Below are positions 24,296 through 25,888 of a stretch of DNA of 25,888 nt, one piece after another (positions within the stretch are counted from its first letter, which is position 1; every line of letters starts with the position of its first letter). Under the pieces are notes generated by a model. That model was not told where the DNA came from and searched no databases. It saw only the letters and a list, made by a program, of their open reading frames with translations. A program made the translations under genes and the position numbers. The stretch spans positions 1 through 25,888 of the forward strand of contig JBMNOI010000051.1 in NCBI GenBank assembly GCA_050942995.1, in the 5' to 3' direction. This stretch comes from JBMNOI01 sp050942995 (GTDB taxonomy: Bacteria; Chloroflexota; Anaerolineae; UBA1429).

Positions 24296-24988
24296 ATGAA
24301 GACCATCGGCATTCTGGGCGGCATAGGGCCGCAGGCGACGATGGCGCTGGAAGCACAGATCCATGCCGTGGCACAGGAATTGATCCCGCCCGATCGCAAC
24401 GCGGGCTATCCGCCGTTGATGGTTCTCTATCTGCGCCATGCGCCGCTACTGCTGAGCGACGATGGAGTGACCCCGGTCCTGCCGCTGAGCCCGGATCCGC
24501 GCCTGTTGCAGGCAGCCGAGACCCTGGGGTCTCGAGCAGATTTCATCATCATCGCCTCGAACACGCCCCACCTATTCCGGCAAGAGATCGAACAGGCCGC
24601 CGGCCAGCCGGTGCTCAGCATGGTGGATCTGGCCGTGGCCGAGGCCCAACGCCGTAAACCGACGCGCGTGGGCGTATTGGGGTTAGGCGATCCGACCGTC
24701 TATCGCGTGCCGCTGGATCAACAGAACATCGCCTACGAGATAATCCCGGCAGATCTGCGCGAACGGCTGGATCGCGCCATATGGGCATTGATGGAGGGAC
24801 GAGAGGACCGACACTCGCGTGCTGCGGCCATAGAGGCGGTGGCTTATCTGCGCGCCCGGGATGCCGACGTCATCATCCTGGGATGCACCGAGATCCCACT
24901 ACTGCTCGGCGATGATGCCGATGCCCCGGACCTCATCGACCCCTCAAAGCTGCTGGCCGAAGCGGCGGTGCGTCACGCCCTGGATTGA
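24296..24988 (+). CDS. Aspartate/glutamate racemase family protein, atypical active site
   Basis: A 230-residue two-domain protein of the Asp/Glu racemase superfamily (YgeA/RacX branch), opening with MKTIGILGGIGPQAT. The second catalytic position is Cys197 (ILGCTEIPLLL). The first, normally Cys, is Ser88 in IIIASNTPHLF. E. coli YgeA has a comparable departure, with Thr at the first position, and is reported to work mainly in one direction. The protein may therefore be a one-way racemase or a different lyase/isomerase of this fold. The ATG at 24296 has AGGAG 8 nt ahead; an upstream in-frame extension lies before the promoter and is rejected. The following M28 peptidase starts 48 bp downstream on the same strand, so the two may form a unit for peptide or D-amino-acid use. 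Confidence 0.88.
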   Translation: MKTIGILGGIGPQATMALEAQIHAVAQELIPPDRNAGYPPLMVLYLRHAPLLLSDDGVTPVLPLSPDPRLLQAAETLGSRADFIIIASNTPHLFRQEIEQAAGQPVLSMVDLAVAEAQRRKPTRVGVLGLGDPTVYRVPLDQQNIAYEIIPADLRERLDRAIWALMEGREDRHSRAAAIEAVAYLRARDADVIILGCTEIPLLLGDDADAPDLIDPSKLLAEAAVRHALD

Positions 24989-25035
24989 GGGGGGATTCGC
25001 CATCGCTCGGCCCGGCATTCAACGGAGACAGTATC

Positions 25036-25888
25036 GTGGATTCCATCCCATCGCTTCTACATCAGGTCGATACCGAGCGGATGAAGAACGACCTGGCCTT
25101 TTTGGCCGGCGAACTCCCTTGCCGCACACTGAACATCACCCGGCCGGGCCGGAAACAGTGCACCCTGTATGAGGCGGATGCCTACATCATAACCCGGTTC
25201 GCATCGTGCGGGTATGACGTGCGCCGCGAGGCGGTGCCGGTACAGGCCTTTCGGCGCAATGTGCTGGCGCCGTTACCCTATCAGTGCGCCACGCCCGATC
25301 CGGCCGATCCCTGGTACGAGGCGTACAATCTCTACGCCACCCTCACCGGCCGGGAAAGACCTGACGACATCATCGTCGTGCTGGCACACAAAGATTCTCA
25401 GAGCTGGTTCTATCCGTCGCCCGGCGCGTATGACAACGCCAGGGCACCGTGGCCACCATCGAGATCGCCCGCATCCTGGCCGATTATGCGCCACATCGCT
25501 CGATCTGGTTTCTCTTCTGTAATGAAGAACACGCGCCATGGACCAGCGTGGCCGCGGCGCAATCGCTGGTGGCATCTGATCTGCAGGTGACGGCGGTGAT
25601 CAATCTGGACGGATTGGGGGCCAAACCGGCAGAGACGGCCGGTCGCATGACCAACTGGACGCGCTATACGACGCCAGAGGGCGAGGCGCCGGCGGATCTG
25701 ATGGCCGAGATGAACGAACGCTACAACATTGGTCTGGAACAACACAGCGATACCGCCGAACGCCCGGATGATGACGACGGGTCGTTCATCCTGGCAGGGA
25801 TTCCCAACGCCGTGCTCAACGCCGGCTCGATCCCCTATGGCGATCCCTATTATCATTCGCCCAAAGATCGCCCGGAGCGGGTCGACTG
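25036..25888 (+). CDS. M28-family zinc peptidase, frameshifted and cut by the window edge
   Basis: A di-zinc aminopeptidase-like protein; M28 enzymes trim N-terminal residues from peptides. The first frame runs from GTG 25036 (GGAG 8 nt ahead) to about 25440 and includes the first ligand His in VLAHKDS and the bridging Asp of AYDNA. The protein then continues in another frame from about 25443 (GTVATIEIARILADYAP). That part contains the Glu pair in FLFCNEEHAPW, Asp in VINLDGLG and His in YYHSPKDRPERV, and is open to the window end. One missing base near 25441-25443 (AGG where an AGC-GGC is expected, giving the family-typical DNASGT) joins them. All expected zinc ligands are present after the join. 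No signal peptide is evident. The start is inferred from the ribosome site. Confidence 0.82.

Overview
The window reads as a GC-rich chromosomal segment of a bacterium that is probably a member of Chloroflexota (Anaerolineae-like). This assignment is an inference from protein style: a lipoprotein with a Thr/Pro-rich 'TPTATPEPTPT' spacer, a persulfide-handling four-domain fusion, GH4 and GH116 glycosidases, a MASE3 histidine kinase, and many short single-gene units. No rRNA, tRNA, CRISPR array, phage or transposase gene was seen. Both edges cut genes.

Left part (1-5.6 kb): the tail of an SsuB/TauB-type ABC ATPase; a leftward pair of zinc alcohol dehydrogenase and MFS transporter; a rightward EamA/DMT permease broken by a one-base frameshift; and a leftward GH4 glycosidase. 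This looks like uptake and oxidation of small sugars or sugar-derived alcohols.

Middle (5.6-15.6 kb): a leftward VOC-fold gene overlapping (TAATG) a large MASE3-PAS-GAF-PAS histidine kinase that carries a one-base frameshift in its membrane domain. A rightward MarR regulator follows, with a near-perfect promoter, heading two overlapping ABC exporter genes whose motifs show an asymmetric heterodimer with one degenerate ATP site. Next come a fumarylacetoacetate-hydrolase-family enzyme, a hypothetical 142-residue protein and a SlyD-type FKBP isomerase with a Cys-rich tail.

Right part (15.6-25.9 kb): a lipoprotein TPR/lytic transglycosylase; a leftward CoA-disulfide reductase-rhodanese-TusA-DsrE fusion whose promoter contains a CsoR/CstR-like palindrome; a GH116 beta-glycosidase; an aspartate/glutamate racemase-family protein with Ser in place of the first catalytic Cys; and a truncated, frameshifted M28 peptidase.

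Two patterns cut across the window. First, a family of small inverted-repeat elements with arms resembling ACCTTCCAAAGGT lies in intergenic gaps; two full-length copies, about 5.5 kb apart and in opposite orientation, are clearly homologous in their interiors. Second, three otherwise intact genes each carry a single one-base frameshift, which suggests either assembly error or recent decay. Promoters close to the sigma70 consensus with 16-17 bp spacers stand out sharply from the GC-rich background. No wholly new multi-gene system was found. The most promising leads are the repeat family, the palindromic operators in the persulfide and transglycosylase promoters, and a structured leader ahead of the VOC/kinase pair.
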